Positions 1 through 15,000 of a stretch of 64,000 nt of DNA are shown here, one piece after another. The position numbers and the translations under genes were made by a program. The notes under the pieces were generated by a model, which worked only from the letters and a program-made list of their open reading frames with translations, searched no databases and had not been told where the DNA came from. Source of the DNA: Amborella trichopoda (taxonomy: Eukaryota; Streptophyta; Magnoliopsida; Amborellales; Amborellaceae); NCBI RefSeq assembly GCF_000471905.2, contig NW_006496520.1, positions 1,743,047 to 1,807,046 of the forward strand. The letters are read 5' to 3'. The first letter of the stretch is position 1, and each line of letters opens with the position of its first letter.

Positions 1-1671
1 TTACATAGAGATATTTACCACTTGTTTTGCTGCAAATGAAAATGATTCTATATTTCTTTCTAATGTAGTTGGCCATATTTTGGATATCTACTCTGCATTT
101 GAATCACTTTCTGAGTTGCCATTTCCCCCCCAAATCTGGCTCCTGCTCAACTCCATGGGCCTCCAACCCTGGCCCTCCCCCACTCCCCTAAACCCAAAAT
201 AAAACCAAAAAAAGAGGAAAAAAAAACAAACAACAAAATTCTTCCATTTCCTCCTCCACAACTCAATCATCCATTAAAATCCTTGCTCCCATCGGAGCTA
301 GAAAAACAAACAAAGGAATGAGAGGACAAAAAAATAAACTAACAATCAGCAACAGTACAGTCTGATTAACCATGGACCTGAGGAATCAAAAGAAAAGGGC
401 TATGTTGCAGCAAAACCCAAAATTTAATCCCCACTTAAATTCCATTAATTTAACAGTTTCCCTCCATGTAAATAAGACTGTTGGGTTAGCTTGATCGCTG
501 AGCTGCAGTCCCATCAAACCTTTATTTGAAAAAAGGCCAGGTCCCCCTTTATGCAAGATGGATGGTGTGCCTTTGGACAACACCAAAGAACACAAACAAA
601 ATGCATAAACAACATAAGATAAATAAACCCCATACTGAGGCTCAGCCACTTTAGCCTCAGTTTCCAGCATGACCTGCAAATCCTGTCTCTCTAGAATCAT
701 TTTCAGGCATGACCTTCAAGTTTTTCATTCTCCTCTTCTATAACCCTAGAATTTTTTCCAGGAATGGACTCAAAATCCTCCATTAACTTCCGTTTGTAGA
801 GACCCTAGGATTGCTTTCAGAAATGGACTCGAAACACTCCATTATCTTCTCATCCACTTTAAGAAATGAGCCCAAAATTCTCATAATTCACTCCATGAAT
901 GGACTGAAAAACCCCCATTTGTAAGCTTCCTTTTCCCACACAATGCTCCCTCCACATTGCTGAGCTTGAAGCGCCTTGAACTGTGTCTCATACATGACCT
1001 CGATGAATGCTTGGCCTGGGTCCAGAGAATGGACAAACTGCAAAGGCCTGTAAACATCTGAATCTGAATGGTCATCTTCAACAATGGCCACCTGAGGATA
1101 GTATGGGCTTTCGATTGTTGCAGGCCTGTAAATGTTGTTAGGTCTTCTTTATCCAATGTGGAAACCCTAGAAATTATAGGTAGGCTTCAAATATACAATT
1201 ACAGGGTTTGTAAGATTTTGAAAGCCTAGAAATTACATAGCTGGGAGGTTGTTGCCTTTTTGGTGTTAGCTTTGAGTTGGTCCTCGCTGGTGGATGAGTG
1301 AGTTTGGATATGAGAAGAAAAAGAGGGCAAGACCTCTTTTATTTGATTCATGGTTTGTGCTTTTATTAGAATACAAACTTCCATTTCACTCGTTGGCACC
1401 AACAAATTCCACAAAGTTGACTTTTTTGTTTACATTTTCTAGAGCCCAAATGCCCCTATGCCATGGTTTGTGTGGTTTCCGACATGGCCTTAGCTTGACA
1501 ATAATAATCATAACATGTACTAGTATGTAGTCATCAAGGAGTTCCATTATATGTTTTGTTATATTTCCACTCTATGTGTTGCCAAGCTTTTGGTTCAGAG
1601 TGGTTCTGAACGGGTTTTCTGAGTAATTGTTTAAAGTGTTCTCTTTGTTTGTCAAATAACTGCATCGGCAG
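1..1671 (+). other. 3' part of a DRP5B intron
   Basis: The first recognisable DRP5B exon starts at 1672 after a CAG acceptor, so this stretch is best read as the end of the preceding intron. No DRP5B N-terminal coding sequence (P-loop or DTPG motif) is visible in any frame here, so that exon must lie left of the window. The stretch is AT-rich and has one exon-like open stretch on the opposite strand (888-1150), listed separately. Confidence 0.6.
888..1150 (-). other. exon-like open stretch, unknown
   Basis: Read on the - strand this frame is open for about 85 codons and ends at a TGA at 890-888. The translation looks protein-like: it contains IYRP and VYRP, an acidic run EDDHSDSD, then LQFVHSLDPGQAFIEVMYE, and ends WGFFSPFME. 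No in-frame ATG opens it; an in-frame TAA lies just upstream, so if real it would be an internal or last exon. Downstream (700-890) the phrase GAGTCCATTCCTG recurs three times with variation. I do not recognise the family. It could be a terminal exon of a gene nested in the DRP5B intron, a gene fragment, or chance. Confidence 0.25.
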
Positions 1672-4600
1672 GTACAGGCCCGTGCGGTGGAGGCCCTTGT
1701 GCGTGGTAAGATGCAGCATAAAGAGTTTATCATACTTTGTCTTGAGGACTGCAGTGATTGGAGCAATGCCACTACACGGAGGGTGGTCATGCAGGTACAC
1801 CTGGTTTCACTTTTTGCACACTGTGTGCCCCAATGCCTTATCTTGTATTATGATCTAACAGTGAACGAGCTTTCTTCGTCATGCATAACTTATGCGTAGG
1901 TTGATCCAGAACTTTCAAGGACTGTGGTGGTTTCCACAAAACTGGACACAAAAATCCTGCAGTTTGCCCGATCATCAGATGTGGAAGTTTTTCTGAAACC
2001 ACCTGCTCGCACATTTGATTTTAGCATCTTGGGTGATGCTCCCTTCTTTACTTCTGTACCCTCTGGGAGAGTGGGTTCAGGACCTGAATTTGTCTACAGA
2101 TCAAATGATGAGTTCAAACAGGTTAATTTCAACCATTTCTTTTATTTTTTTAGTGGATTTTTCTAACCATTTCTTGTAATATGTCATTTCATTGTAAACC
2201 TGGCCATGACTCGCTACAAAGAAAGCAGTTTGAACCAATCAGATATATTATGGCTCACCTATTGTTTGGCTTCCTGACCTTCTGGATTATCAAAAAGATA
2301 TTCATGACCTTCTTAAATATTTAACCTCGTTGGATGACTTTCTCATCTTTGGATGGCTTACCTTTGTATTATAATTGATATCTTGCGTGTGCAATGCAGG
2401 GAATAGTGCTTCTGCTGATTTGCTGGTTTTGCTAACTGAATGTCACAATTCTAAATGCAACACCTCTTATAATGTAGAAATGGTTTTCCATGTTTATTGT
2501 CACCTAAGTTGACAATGGCACCAAGTTTTGACAATGGCACCAAGTTTAAACTTACTGCTGAATGACTTTGAGAAAAAGAAAGGGTGCCCTTTGACATTTA
2601 AAACAAATACAGATCAAAGAGACACTCCCAACATACTGTGGCGGTTATGTACCTAGTTTCAAGGTTCTACCCTAGAGCATGGCTGAAGTTCTGCTTCCTG
2701 ATTCTCAGTTGACCTATGTAAAAATTTCCTGCTTCCTGGTTCCCACCCAGTTCACCTAATTATATTTCCTGGTTCTTCAGGATAAGTCTTCCTCTGACAA
2801 ATTTCTAAAGTCCTGTTTGATAGACTAGTTGATGAACTTCCTGGTCTATTGGCATTAGTTGAACCTCTAAATTTCTTCGTTTGGATAAGGGGAGGCTCAA
2901 AGTGATCTAGTGATTCTATAGATGCCGCAGAATACTTTAGCGTATATGATGGTAAAGGAACATAATTTGGGAGGTAGACAAGTATACCTGCCTATCGGCT
3001 ATCAATAATGATAAATAGAATGCTAATCTATGAATTTTGCAATGTTCGGTAGTAGCCCTTTTTCTTTTTTCAAATGGTGAATACTAGTTTTAGTTGGAGT
3101 TTATGGTTTTGATTGACACATTCAAGGCTTTTGTGCTGTAACAACTATCAGATTAGCTCCTAGAAAAGTACTTGAATTTACTAAGACCTTTTGTAGTAAA
3201 ACTTGTCCTATAAATTCTTCTTATGGGATTAGGTGGACATTTGGTGTATTTGATAATTTGATTATTTAGTGAGATTAGTATTCCTCAAAAGAAAAAAAGT
3301 AGGTTTAAGCCTGTCCCTAGATATGACCTCTTGTGTGAAGAAAGCATCCTAAACTGGCATGCCTGAGTCTAATTTGTTTCTCCACACCACTGGATTTTGT
3401 GATTGGCTTGGGGGTAGTCCCGCCAGAGTCAGCTCAAGTTATTACCAAGTACCATAATCCTAAGCAGAGAGAAGGAAACATCTCCACAGAATATAGTTCA
3501 GGCAAATGGTCCACAGTATCAGTGAGTCCATATGTCGTAGGTAAATGATGGAGAACTTCTTTTATTTCACTTTTTCCTATTTAAAGTTTTTCTGACTTTT
3601 TTAATACCTTCTGTCACAGTATCAACACATTCTACTAACTCTATAGCCTTTATTCAATAATATTCTATAGTGCAATGATCCTTTTGGCCATTTACATTAG
3701 AATGATTATGTGAAGAATTTGAGGCATTATGATAAAATTGCTGACAAAGCTTCCAGAAAATGATGTGCGGGATCTCATGGGAGTTGTATTAGAAGTTCTC
3801 GGTTTGTGCAGGCTGTGTCCTTGAGAGAGTTGCAGGATGTTGCTTCTCTTGAGGAGAAGTTGGGTCGTCCTCTGTCAAGGGATGAAAGATGTAGAATAGG
3901 ACTTAGTAGCCTCCGACTCTTCTTGGAAGAAGTGCTGAGGAAGAGGTACTTGTCTTTTGTTTTTCATTTAGTTTGGTCTAAATCTACCTATTTGTTTGCT
4001 TTTTGTGAAATCTTATAGTGTAACTTTGTGTTTGAAGGTATATGGACAGTGTCCCATTAGTTATTCCTCAGCTTGAGAAGGAGCACCGAAGTACAACAAG
4101 AAAGTTGTCTGAGATTAATCAGGACCTCAGGTCAGTTGTAAGATTTTTTAACTTGTTTACCTGTTATGATGTCCTTTAAAACAGGATTCTTATATTCTTT
4201 TCACTTTTGATAATTATGTGGGAAAGTATAGTATATTACATCGCACTATGAAGAAACCATGGACCATTGGCTCATCACAATCCATTGTCAATGACAGTGA
4301 TGGAGAGAGTAGGGCTCACCAGAATGGGACACCCCTATGGTGGACCCCTTACCTCTTGTTCACAATCCATCATTTCAGTAGACAATGGTAATAGTGTGGA
4401 CTATGATTTTTTATTATATTACAATTTCCTCTTGTGTATAGAGCAATGATTAAAAAACGTGATTTGGATAAGGAATCACCGATGCAGATTAGGAATCGTT
4501 GAGGACTATGCCAATTCTTGGTCAGAATCAGCAATCTGGTCAATATATAATATCGGTGTTTTAAAAAATGGCTTGGGGGGTGGATTGCCCACCTATGGAT

Positions 4601-7600
4601 GCCGATCTAGATTGCCCGGTTGGAGATCCAGACAACAAAAAATAGAAAAAAAAATGATAATATATAATATGTACATTTTCTGTAACTCATGTCAAAAAGG
4701 CTGCGGTGGGTACATGCATTTGTCACCTCATAGGTGACCCAGGTTTGACTCCTCCTGCAAGCTTTCCTTATTTTTCGATGAGAACATTAAAAAAATAATA
4801 AAAAATTGGACGTATTCTAAAAGGGAAATAGCACGGCTGCGGGATTCAAACCCCAAACCACCTCCAAAAAAGTGTAAGGAGCTAGCCAACTGGGCCATTT
4901 TCAATTTATGTTATATAAGCCATTTTCAATTTATGTTATATAATGTATACAATGTAATATTATATCCATAATGAACCGGCCGACTTAGACAAGGAACTGG
5001 TGTGGTGCCATTGATTTCGATCCGGATCGGCTATTCCCAATCTGGACCGTTATGTTTTGAACAATGTAGAATATATTATATGTGCATTTCATAAGAAAAA
5101 TTCTGAATGGTCTTGGTGTTTAAATATTGCACGTACTGGGCCGTAAGTTTCAAGTTTTGAACCTTCTCTAAACCTTCTCCTTTTGTTTCTATTGTTAGAA
5201 AAAATATGCTTCTCTTTTTTTTCTAAATATTTTCGAAAATGCATATGTATATATAGGGACTTGAACCGTCGACCTTATGGAAAAGGCCACAGGGCGAGGG
5301 GCTCAAGCCATGTGGTTGCTCAAGTTAGGTGAAATAAATTTCATGCATTATATATTATTTCTTTTATTTTTTTCTTTTAGGGGATCGTGGATTTGGATCA
5401 GGATCGGTGGGTGGACAATCCACCCCACTAATCCATTTTATAAAACATTGGTGTAGAGGCAACATATGGAGCTGTGAATAAACTTACTAGCATGGGCATT
5501 GGAGTCTGTATTTTGTCTTCTCCTCATTTATATCTCGATGTAACTTCTTTGATAAATTTAGAAAGGATGTAACTTCTAGTCCTTTATAGCTTCAAAAGTA
5601 ATCCTATGCTCATGAACTTCTAGTGCAAAGGATGATTGATGAGCTGTTTCCTTTATGGTTTCCACTAACATTTTTCTTTCTTCTTTGGACGGTCATCTAC
5701 TGATAGTGACTTAATAAGCACGGGATTCACTTTGAAGTTGTTGAGTTTTTATATTTACTTAAATGGTATGCCATTTTGCTGGTGCAGCAATGTTGATGAA
5801 GTAAAGCTGAAGGAGAAGGGACGTCTTTTTCAGGATGCTTTCCTAACCAAGGTTTTTATGCTTTGGAATGACTTATCTGAATAGAAATTGTGTTCTGTAG
5901 CCTTATCATCATCCAGGCTTTGAATTCAAGCTGATGTATAGTGCGTCTGAGTAGGAAAAATACTACTTTTTGTGGAAAATAATACTCCATGGGAGACTCA
6001 ACTTCCTTAAAGGACCCAATTAGCTCCCATGTAAGTCTCAAAAAATTAGAACAGAAATCGGCTATGATATTTCAATCTTAAAGTCTTTATAATGTTTGAG
6101 GCATTTTAGCCATCTTATAAAATGCTCTTTTTGAAGTTCCCCACTTTCTTGGAAGTAAACTTTTAATAATTTTTAAACGTAGATAGCATTTATCTACACT
6201 AAATGCCAAAGAAAATGTTTAACCTGCCCTTATTTAAATGTTTTCTAGGTATTCCCTCACCCTTTATTTCCTAAACTACCATCTTCAGAAAAATGGTCCT
6301 TTGAAAATGTTGCAGAAAATATCTAGATGAACCCTCCTTCCTACATTAGCTGCATTTTCTTTCCAGAATGATCCCCTAATTAGGACAGTTACTTTTATGT
6401 CCTTTTTTCTGTAGCATCTTCCTTTCTGTAGCATTGCTCTTGCCAAGGAGGAACCAAATATTTGGCCTGACCAATAGTTGTTCTGCTAGGTGCTAAACAT
6501 GATTATTATATTTATCTTTTTTCTCTTCAGAGTGATTTTCTATTTGAATTCTCCTCTCTAGATTTTGTTCTTAAAATGACTCTTTTGTGAGGTGAACTTT
6601 TTACGTATTTTAAAATCTCCCTCAGCTGATTTCTGAAATTCTATGTCCTCAGCTCTCATTGTTGTTGAAGGGCACGGTTGTGGCTCCCCCAGATAAATTT
6701 GGTAAGGATAATCTTAATTTTGTCGACAGTCCTAATTATCAAAAAAGAAAAGAAAAAGTTGATGATCCAAATTGTTGGAATGAAAATTGGAAAAACCTCA
6801 TGTTGAAGTAACAAATTCTTCAGACGGGCTGTGAATATCATCATTTGGGTTTGCTGACAGGTGAAACGCTACAAGATGAGAGAGTTAATGGAGGGGATTT
6901 CTTAGGAACTGATGGGCTTCAAATACCTTATAAACTAATGCCTGTAAGATGCAAAAGCAACCCTTTAACTAATAATGATATTGCTCGGGTATTTCTTTAT
7001 TTTTTATTTTTTTTCAGTGTAGAATTGATTTTTGCACTACATGGTTCTGTTCTTGCCTTGTACTTGCTACTACTCGCTAGAGGTGATTCAGTGCATTAAA
7101 ATTTTCCCATATGGCCCTCATACGCCATATGCATGAATACACATCTTGTGATGTGAAGTTGTGAACATTATATTCACAATTACTATGTGGTTGAAAACAG
7201 TTGCATATTGTCGGTTTAAACTCCATCTCCTTTGTTTAAGTTGCTTGTTGAGTCAATATGCCAAACATGCTTGCACCTTGCTCTTATTTTCAACTCATAG
7301 ATCAAAATCAATGACCATTCAGAATGCAAAATAGAACTCTCGCCCCTATTGTATTATTTAGAAGCATCTTTTGAAATGTTGGATTTTACAAAAGAGGGGT
7401 TGTATATGCGCCTAAAATGCTTCAGTATCTCTTTTGAATTTCTTCATTAATCAAAGCAAAAATAACAAAGTAGAAACATATCAAAAGATATCATTCAAAT
7501 GCCTCCCATACAAAAAAAATGTTCCCAAAAATTGGTTAACAATCCTATCCATGGCTTGGTTGTCCTCCCTATCCTTATGTGTTGTTATGTTACTGTCTTC

Positions 7601-8962
7601 TTTCTTGAAGTCTACTCACCAGACAAACAGTCCAATACTCGTAGGAAATTGAACCACTTGGAGGTCTAGTTGGTTGTGTTCTGTGCATCACTCTCACTAT
7701 GTGATGGACGACTCAAATGCTCCACTATTTAAGACTCATTTGAAAGCCAGAGTCTGGGCCCAAACGAAACTCTTCCAAACGCCGCAGGCTAGCATTAGAA
7801 AGTACAAATACTGAGTCTCATTTCTGAAAACACTTTCTAATAGCATAATATAGCCGTATAGTATAGTCTAGCAGCATGGTATGGTATAGTTATATGTACT
7901 ATATAGTATAGCATACAAATATACTAGCAGTACACATTGTTCAAAAAAATTTGATATATAACATAGTATTGTTGTATAATAGTATAGCAGTGTCTTATTG
8001 TATAGCAGTGTGGTATAGTATAATGTTATGTGCTATACTCCTATACTAGTTACGTGCTCTCAGGAGCCTCGACTTTTAACTAGATAGAGCTTTGTCCTAT
8101 AAAATTTATCATTCGATTCTGATCGAGTTTTGATCAAGCTCCCCCACATATTGGTGTTGAGATCCCTACATTTCAATTTGTATAGACTGTGATCCCTACC
8201 ATGGGGAGCTTCTTGCTTGTTCCGATCCTGGATCTAATGCTATCGCGATCATCACAGTCCTAGTTACCAGGTTCTTCTAAGGAGGGGTTCGCTTCTGCTC
8301 TGGAAGCTCGATCCAACGCTCTGATGCATGGGATCTCGATTATGGGCAACTCCTTGATAGTTGGGATCTCGATTCGGTAAATTAGGGAACTTTATTCCAC
8401 ATAAATGGGATCTAGGTCTCAATGCCAAAAATCATAGTTCTATGATCAAGCGGAACCACTATTCCATCAACTTTGGAACTGAGTATCCTCTACATTAGGA
8501 GCAAGTTTCACCGGCACATTTTTCGTTTCATATACAATGGAGTTTGGATCTCCAATTCTTTTTGACCTAACAATACATGTAAGGTAACTTATGAATAGGA
8601 ATCCAAAAGTCGACGAATGATAAATTCAAAACATCGTTGAAATGGGAAATCTAACCCAACATTGACTATTAATAGCTGAGTAAGGGTATCCCATGAATTG
8701 AGGTGTACATTACACCACAATTCGGTTGTGTGTTGAATTCAGTAGTTGAAAAGGGTTTCTTCATTACAAGTACAAGATTGCCTCTGAGAAATGTTTCGTC
8801 TCAGTTCCTGCTTTTAGTCATCTCACCAGTTTCATCATGCCTACAATAGGGGATTTGAGAGAGTTTATTCTTGTCACTTTGTGCTAGAGGGAGATAGCTC
8901 TTGGTGTTCCCCAAGGAATTTGAAGAGAATGGGAGTCCACGAAAGTCCCCAATGATTGTATC

Positions 8963-9008
<46 letters not shown>

Positions 9009-12000
9009 TCACCACTTGATGAGAGAGATAGAGGGAGAGAGACAAAGAGATGGAGATCGCCAAGATGAAGGACACAAAGCTCCTTTTGTGCCCGAGGACT
9101 TAGGTACACCATATTGAATTTTAAGTATCACTACTCATATGAAATCATACTCCAATGACAACAAAAACTCAAAGAGAATTTCAGTGATATGATTCTTGTT
9201 TACATTGATACTTGGATTTGTACATTTGGGGAAAGTTAAGCGTATTGATCATTGGAATTTGCTCCCAAATTACAATACAGGGGAAAAGTGAACATCGGGA
9301 ACCTCGTTCCTAAGCACGCCCATTTAGTAAGAAACTCGCTCCTGTGCATATATAGAATGCGCTCCCTAAAAGTAAGGGGTCTCGATCCCTTTACTTGACC
9401 ATATGCAGACCTCGTTCCCCCGACCATGGAACTTCGAGTATAGCTCGCTCTGAGCTCCCGCCCCGATCCCAGATCTCTTGTTGCTCCCTTTCCGGGTAAC
9501 TATGATTCCAGTAACTATGGTTATAAATGTAACAATACCCTATGTATAATCCATCTCTTGTGAAATTCAGAGAGAACCTCCTCTAGGTCTGCAATGATGA
9601 GGTCGAACAAAGTTTGAAATGAGGCCACTGGATACCCGTTAGGTCCCCGTGCTTTGTCGTGGATGAGGTTGACGAGAGTCCTTCAAATTTCCTCCCTCTG
9701 GAAAGGGTGTTCTCTAAGTTGCTAAGGCCTTGCAGATTTTGTTGGACTGAGCGTTTGGAAGGTTGGCCTTGCGAAACTATTACCAACGTATAATTTCTTG
9801 AAGTACCTGATAGCAGTTCTTCCAATCTCTAACCTATCCTCCAAGAACAAGCCTCCTTGAATGCATGAGATGGTGGTCTCATGTCTTCTAAAGCTTACAG
9901 TTTTATGGGCTTGAGCGATTCTTCTTCTGGTGTGAGTCTCCTTGCATAATTGAAAACTCTATTCTAATTGTCAGTGTATTTCTCATTGGAAATATGTCAA
10001 ATTTTGATTAATAACTAGTAAGAATATGAGGTCAAAATTGTTAGCAGTCGAAAACCAATCCCTACACTTTGTAGAGGTTCTACGGTAAGCAGTTCCATTG
10101 GCCATTGAGCTAGAAGCTTGTCATGGCAGATTTAAGCTCCACATAGTATATGGAACTTGAGCAGTCAATGTGCTATTGGTTGTTTAATGTTCATGTGTGA
10201 CTTATTTGTGTGTGCGTGTGTGCGTGTGTGTGCGCGGTCTACAGACTACTTTTTATGCCCAGTGCTGCCATCTGCATGTAAACTTAGCCCCTACTCATAA
10301 AGTGCTTCCATGATGGGTTCAGAGTTATGGAATACGATTTAATTGAGTCTACCTTATTTTGTCATCCATAAAACACAAAAGAACTATGGAATTTGTTTGT
10401 GGCACTTCGAAAATTTTGTGGTGGATAACTGTGGGTATAAAGTAGTGACTGATGAAGATGATCTGGATTTCGTCTGGTGTTTCTTGAAAAACCATGAATT
10501 TTAGATCTCATACATGGGACACAATGTTACAGTTGTCAATACCATAACCATGAAGGTCTTTTCTTTTTTGGGTGAATATAACCATCAAGGTCTTGGGTAA
10601 GATATTGTTACCTTGAGATACAACTTGAAGTTTCTGGAAATTTAATATATGCTACATTGAGACTACAAACAGTATTTTAACAACCAAAAACAGGAGACTA
10701 CAGTTCAATCAAATTAGGTTGGTTCTCATTGGAATTGGTTACTCTGCGTCTAGAATAACTATGATGCACCAATCCTACAAGCATGGGATTGTGATCCATA
10801 AATGACAATAAAATGAATCCTGGATATTGATTCACATGATTATGGATATTTTAGTATTCTGTGTCAATGTTTTTAAAGGATGAGGCGGCCACCTCCAATA
10901 TGAGGTTGCTGAGAAGAAAAGTCGTGAGTTATTTTCGAGGCATCTTCCTCGGCAACATGGCTGTCTAGGCAGCTGCCTATGCTGGCAAGCTGCCTAGGTT
11001 AGATGCCTCTTTGAGGCAGGACACCTACGCCTAGGCACGTGGATTTTGTCTTCCCCGCTTGAGCCGGTGCCTAGGCAGCCGCCTTTTATAAAGCTGTTCC
11101 ATGTATATCGTTTATATCAATCAGTGCTCATACTGCCTGATACAACATAACGTTTTTCTACTTTTTATGCTCATTTTATTAGTGATGTTGACCGGTCATG
11201 ATGGTGTTTACATTTCATTGTAATTGTAACTAAGTGTGTTTGATCTCCACAGAATGCAGGGATGCGACTTTATGGTGGTGCTCAGTATCATAGGGCAATG
11301 GCAGAGTTTCGTTTTGTGGTCGGAGGGATCAAGTGTCCAACAATCACAAGAGAGGAAATTGTCAATGCCTGCGGAGTTGAAGATATTCATGATGGGACAA
11401 ACTATTTCAGGTACTTGGTTCTTTTCAATAATTAATTTGTTTTGGTGAATGACACTTTGTATTAATGAAGTAAGATGTACATAAAATCACAAAATTGTGG
11501 CTTGTATACATATGTGTATGTGCTTTTACAAAAATGAATCGTGATATTTTATAAGGTTACTAATCTTTTCATCCAGTTTATAACGTTTCGGGGATCCCCT
11601 TATACCAGTAAAGAGGAACCCCAGCTTTTGTAGAATAACTTGAGTCTGACCAGTGAGGCTTGGGCCTCCACAAACATTGCGTTCATCATATTTATTGAAC
11701 CTTAGTATGTCATTAAGATCTGAGTGAGAAGATATCTGAAGATGCCCCCAGTACTTGATGGACCTCGGTTGCGAAGAGCACAGCCAGCAATTTTAGCTTG
11801 ACTAATAACTCCAATCATGGGTTGGCCCCAGGGGGATGATCTGGAAATTGAATGTGGCCTCGACCGTCAAATGTTCTCCATTGTTGTCCAAGGTCTACCA
11901 AGGCGTCAGACCTGAATTCATTGCAATTTCTGGCCCAGAAAATGACAAAGGATTTCATGCGATCCTGTGAGCATTGATGTTGGTAGCCATGCTTTTCAAA

Positions 12001-15000
12001 GTGCGCCTACTTCTCTCGACCCAGGTGACAAATTGGAGGCCAAAATAGGGGCTCGCCAGAACAGAAGGCCTGATGAGTGGTAAGGGGAAGAGAAGTATGA
12101 CAAAAAATATGTTGATCTGATCCTGGTGTTACCCACATCTTATCGAAGGGATTCAGGATAAAAATCCAAATCTAAGTAGCCAGTTAGTGTATAATAGATC
12201 ATTTTGTCCCTACTTGCTCCAGGGATGAAATGGGTGTTGAGTAGTTCCGACAGTGAAACAAACTCGGAAGGTTTCAATGTCAAGAACGTTGCTTTGAAGT
12301 TTTGAGTCCACGTGGTTTGGGCCCAACTACTTCACATGTGCAAGAGACAATAACTCAATCCTGGTTAGCAGCAATAAGGAAGAGCTCAGAAAGGTGGTTT
12401 CCGGGGTGTTTTCACCAACCATAAGTCTTCCCTCCACATGATTCCCCCAGTTTTGGCTTGAAATCAAATCCGACTTAGAGAAGCGCAAGAAAGTACTTAG
12501 GATACCTTTCCAGGCACCTGAAGCCCTTGTAGAACCTTTGGGAAGCCATGTGTTTAAATTTGATCACTTGCTGCCTAAGATGGTCTTCTTGGGTGGCTCA
12601 ACACCACCGCCACTTGCCAAGGAGTGTTGTGTTGCAGTCGGTGAGCTTCATGATGCCTAACCACCCATCTATTTAGGGTTTACAATGTTCTGGTCTCCTA
12701 TGTAATTAGATGGAATTTCAGTGTTCCAGCAGGACACCGTAGAATGTTCCTCATGAGTCGGTCCAGTTTGTTAGCTATGGACTATGGAGGCCGGCATCCT
12801 AAAGATAGACATTTGGAAAACTTGAATGTGGGATAAGGTAGATCTGATCGGAGTGAAGCGCCTATCCAAAGACAAGAGTCTGCACTTCCATGCAGCCAGC
12901 TTGTGTTCGAACTTCTTGCCTATGCTATCCCATTGCTGTATTCTAGGTTTGCCTCGGCATAGGGTAAGGTTGATGTACTTGTTGGATAGTATGCATGCTG
13001 CAACCCATCCTTTTGGCCAGGCCAACCACAATGAGTTTGGTTTTCCTCATATTAATTTTTAAACCATTGCAAGCTCGAAGCACCTGATGAACAACCACAA
13101 GTAATCTACTTGCTGAGGATTGGCATCACAAAAGACAAGGTGAGAAATTTGGGGACTATTCTAAAGTGAGGGAAGCCTATGAGCCAGTCAGTTATGGTAG
13201 TACATGTTATTAATGGACCTACTAAAGATCATGGTTATTTAAGCTAAGAGATAAAAGGAGGGGCGGTCCCCTTCACAAAGACCTGTGAAGAGAAGCATTT
13301 GAGGGCTATGAGAAACCTATCTATCTTAGTGAGAGTGGGATACTCTTTGAAGTGATTGGACCATGTGAAGGATGAAGCCTTTATGGGACAGTCTATGAAA
13401 TTGTGTCTGTACATGAAATCTAACAATTCAGCCATACTGGCAGTCATTCGGTTAGGTTTATTCTTTTTTAAAGGACCACCTGGTGACATTATAGTTGCTG
13501 CCGGTGCACTAGGGTTGGGGGATTGGGGGGGGGGGGGAGGGGGTGCGTGGGGGGAATGTGGTCTATTTTGGCCCGAAATTATTCTCTTGGATTTTCCCTG
13601 TTCTGTTCATAGACCGCTTTGAACCTCCACCTAAAATTGTCTGAGATTCTGAAGAATCAGACGGAGACACCATTTCCCACTCGAAGCACCCCATGCAGGG
13701 AGGGATTTCCAAATACACGGTCTTCTGCCCCAATTTGAGCAGATATTGTTAGGATATTTGAACAGTATTTCAGATTATGGTTAAGTAGAGTCATTTTGTT
13801 CATGGGATTCCCTGGATCCCAAATGTTCCTGGCCATGATTCTCACTTGGAACGGGGAATGGTGGTGGGCATCCTCCTGGATGAATGACGACCGGGTTGGT
13901 AATCGTTGGGTTTGGGGCAAGGGGATATGAGGGGTTTGAAATTCTTCATAATTTATTTGGAAACTAAGTTCTTGAGCTCCTTGCAACCTTTCCCTTTGGG
14001 TTTGGCCTCTTTGGTGGCGTTTCCAATGGGAACCTCACCGGTATCATAGATGGGCTGTTTCTAGATTAATCCCATAGCTTAAGCATTTGATCGATACTGC
14101 TTCTGCTGTTTATTTTTTTAATTTGTTCCTAGTCCACCAAGAAGAAGGATTCTGAGACTAAGGAGTCTCGCTCAAGTGAGCTACTGTCCATGTAGCTGTG
14201 ATTCTAGGGTTTAAGAGTGTGGAAGGGTTGAATGGGGGTAAGGGAATGGTCAAGATTTGTGGTGTCGATGATGTCCCTGGTAAGGTTTTAAGGTTATTAC
14301 AGAAAGGTCTTTGGTTGCAGAAATGACTCTAGTGAGAGGTGGGTGGAGATTTTTAAGGAAGCCTTTGGGTGGCCAAGGGAGACCAGATTTACCATAAGTG
14401 CAGGAAGGAGGATTGGGGGTTAAGACAAGTTGGATCTGTCTGGTTGGAGCATTCTGCTTGGCAATAATCTTTGTGGCTGAACCTTGAAGTCTGGCAGGGA
14501 TGGACACATGTTTTGAGATGATGGGTGGAAAGCTTTGGAATTCTGTTCGTGCTGTTGATGGCCATGCTTGGATTTGGTTGAGTGATGGTGGATCACCTAC
14601 GGGGTTCTATTACTCTTGAAGGGTTACAAGGCTGGAATTTGAGTGGCCTAGTAGAGGAGGGGAAGGGAGATGAAAGGGGCGTGATGATCTCTCAGATACA
14701 GGTGGTAGAAGATAGGAGATTGTATACTTTGTGGAAAGGAGAAATCAGGGACATTTGGAAGGGGGGGGGGTGAATGAAGGACCTAGATTTCACGTTTCTA
14801 GTATGGAATTGTGGTGGGTGACAGTGCATTTGGACCACACGCTCTTGAATGGTTGGGCAGTGAGAATGCTGTCAGTGTAGTTCGGTCTAGGCTGTCTGGT
14901 TGGTGGTGGTTATTTGGTCTTTGGAAGACATCACGTGTATCAGGAAGCCTTGGGTAAAGTCATTTGGGATGGGCCCATCAAGGTTGTCCACCCATTCGGA

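Noticed and set aside
8030..9532. Possible solo LTR starting TGTTATGTGC and ending AAATGTAACA
   Set aside because: Ends look LTR-like, but there is no matching target duplication, no partner and no PPT or primer site; boundaries may be chance.
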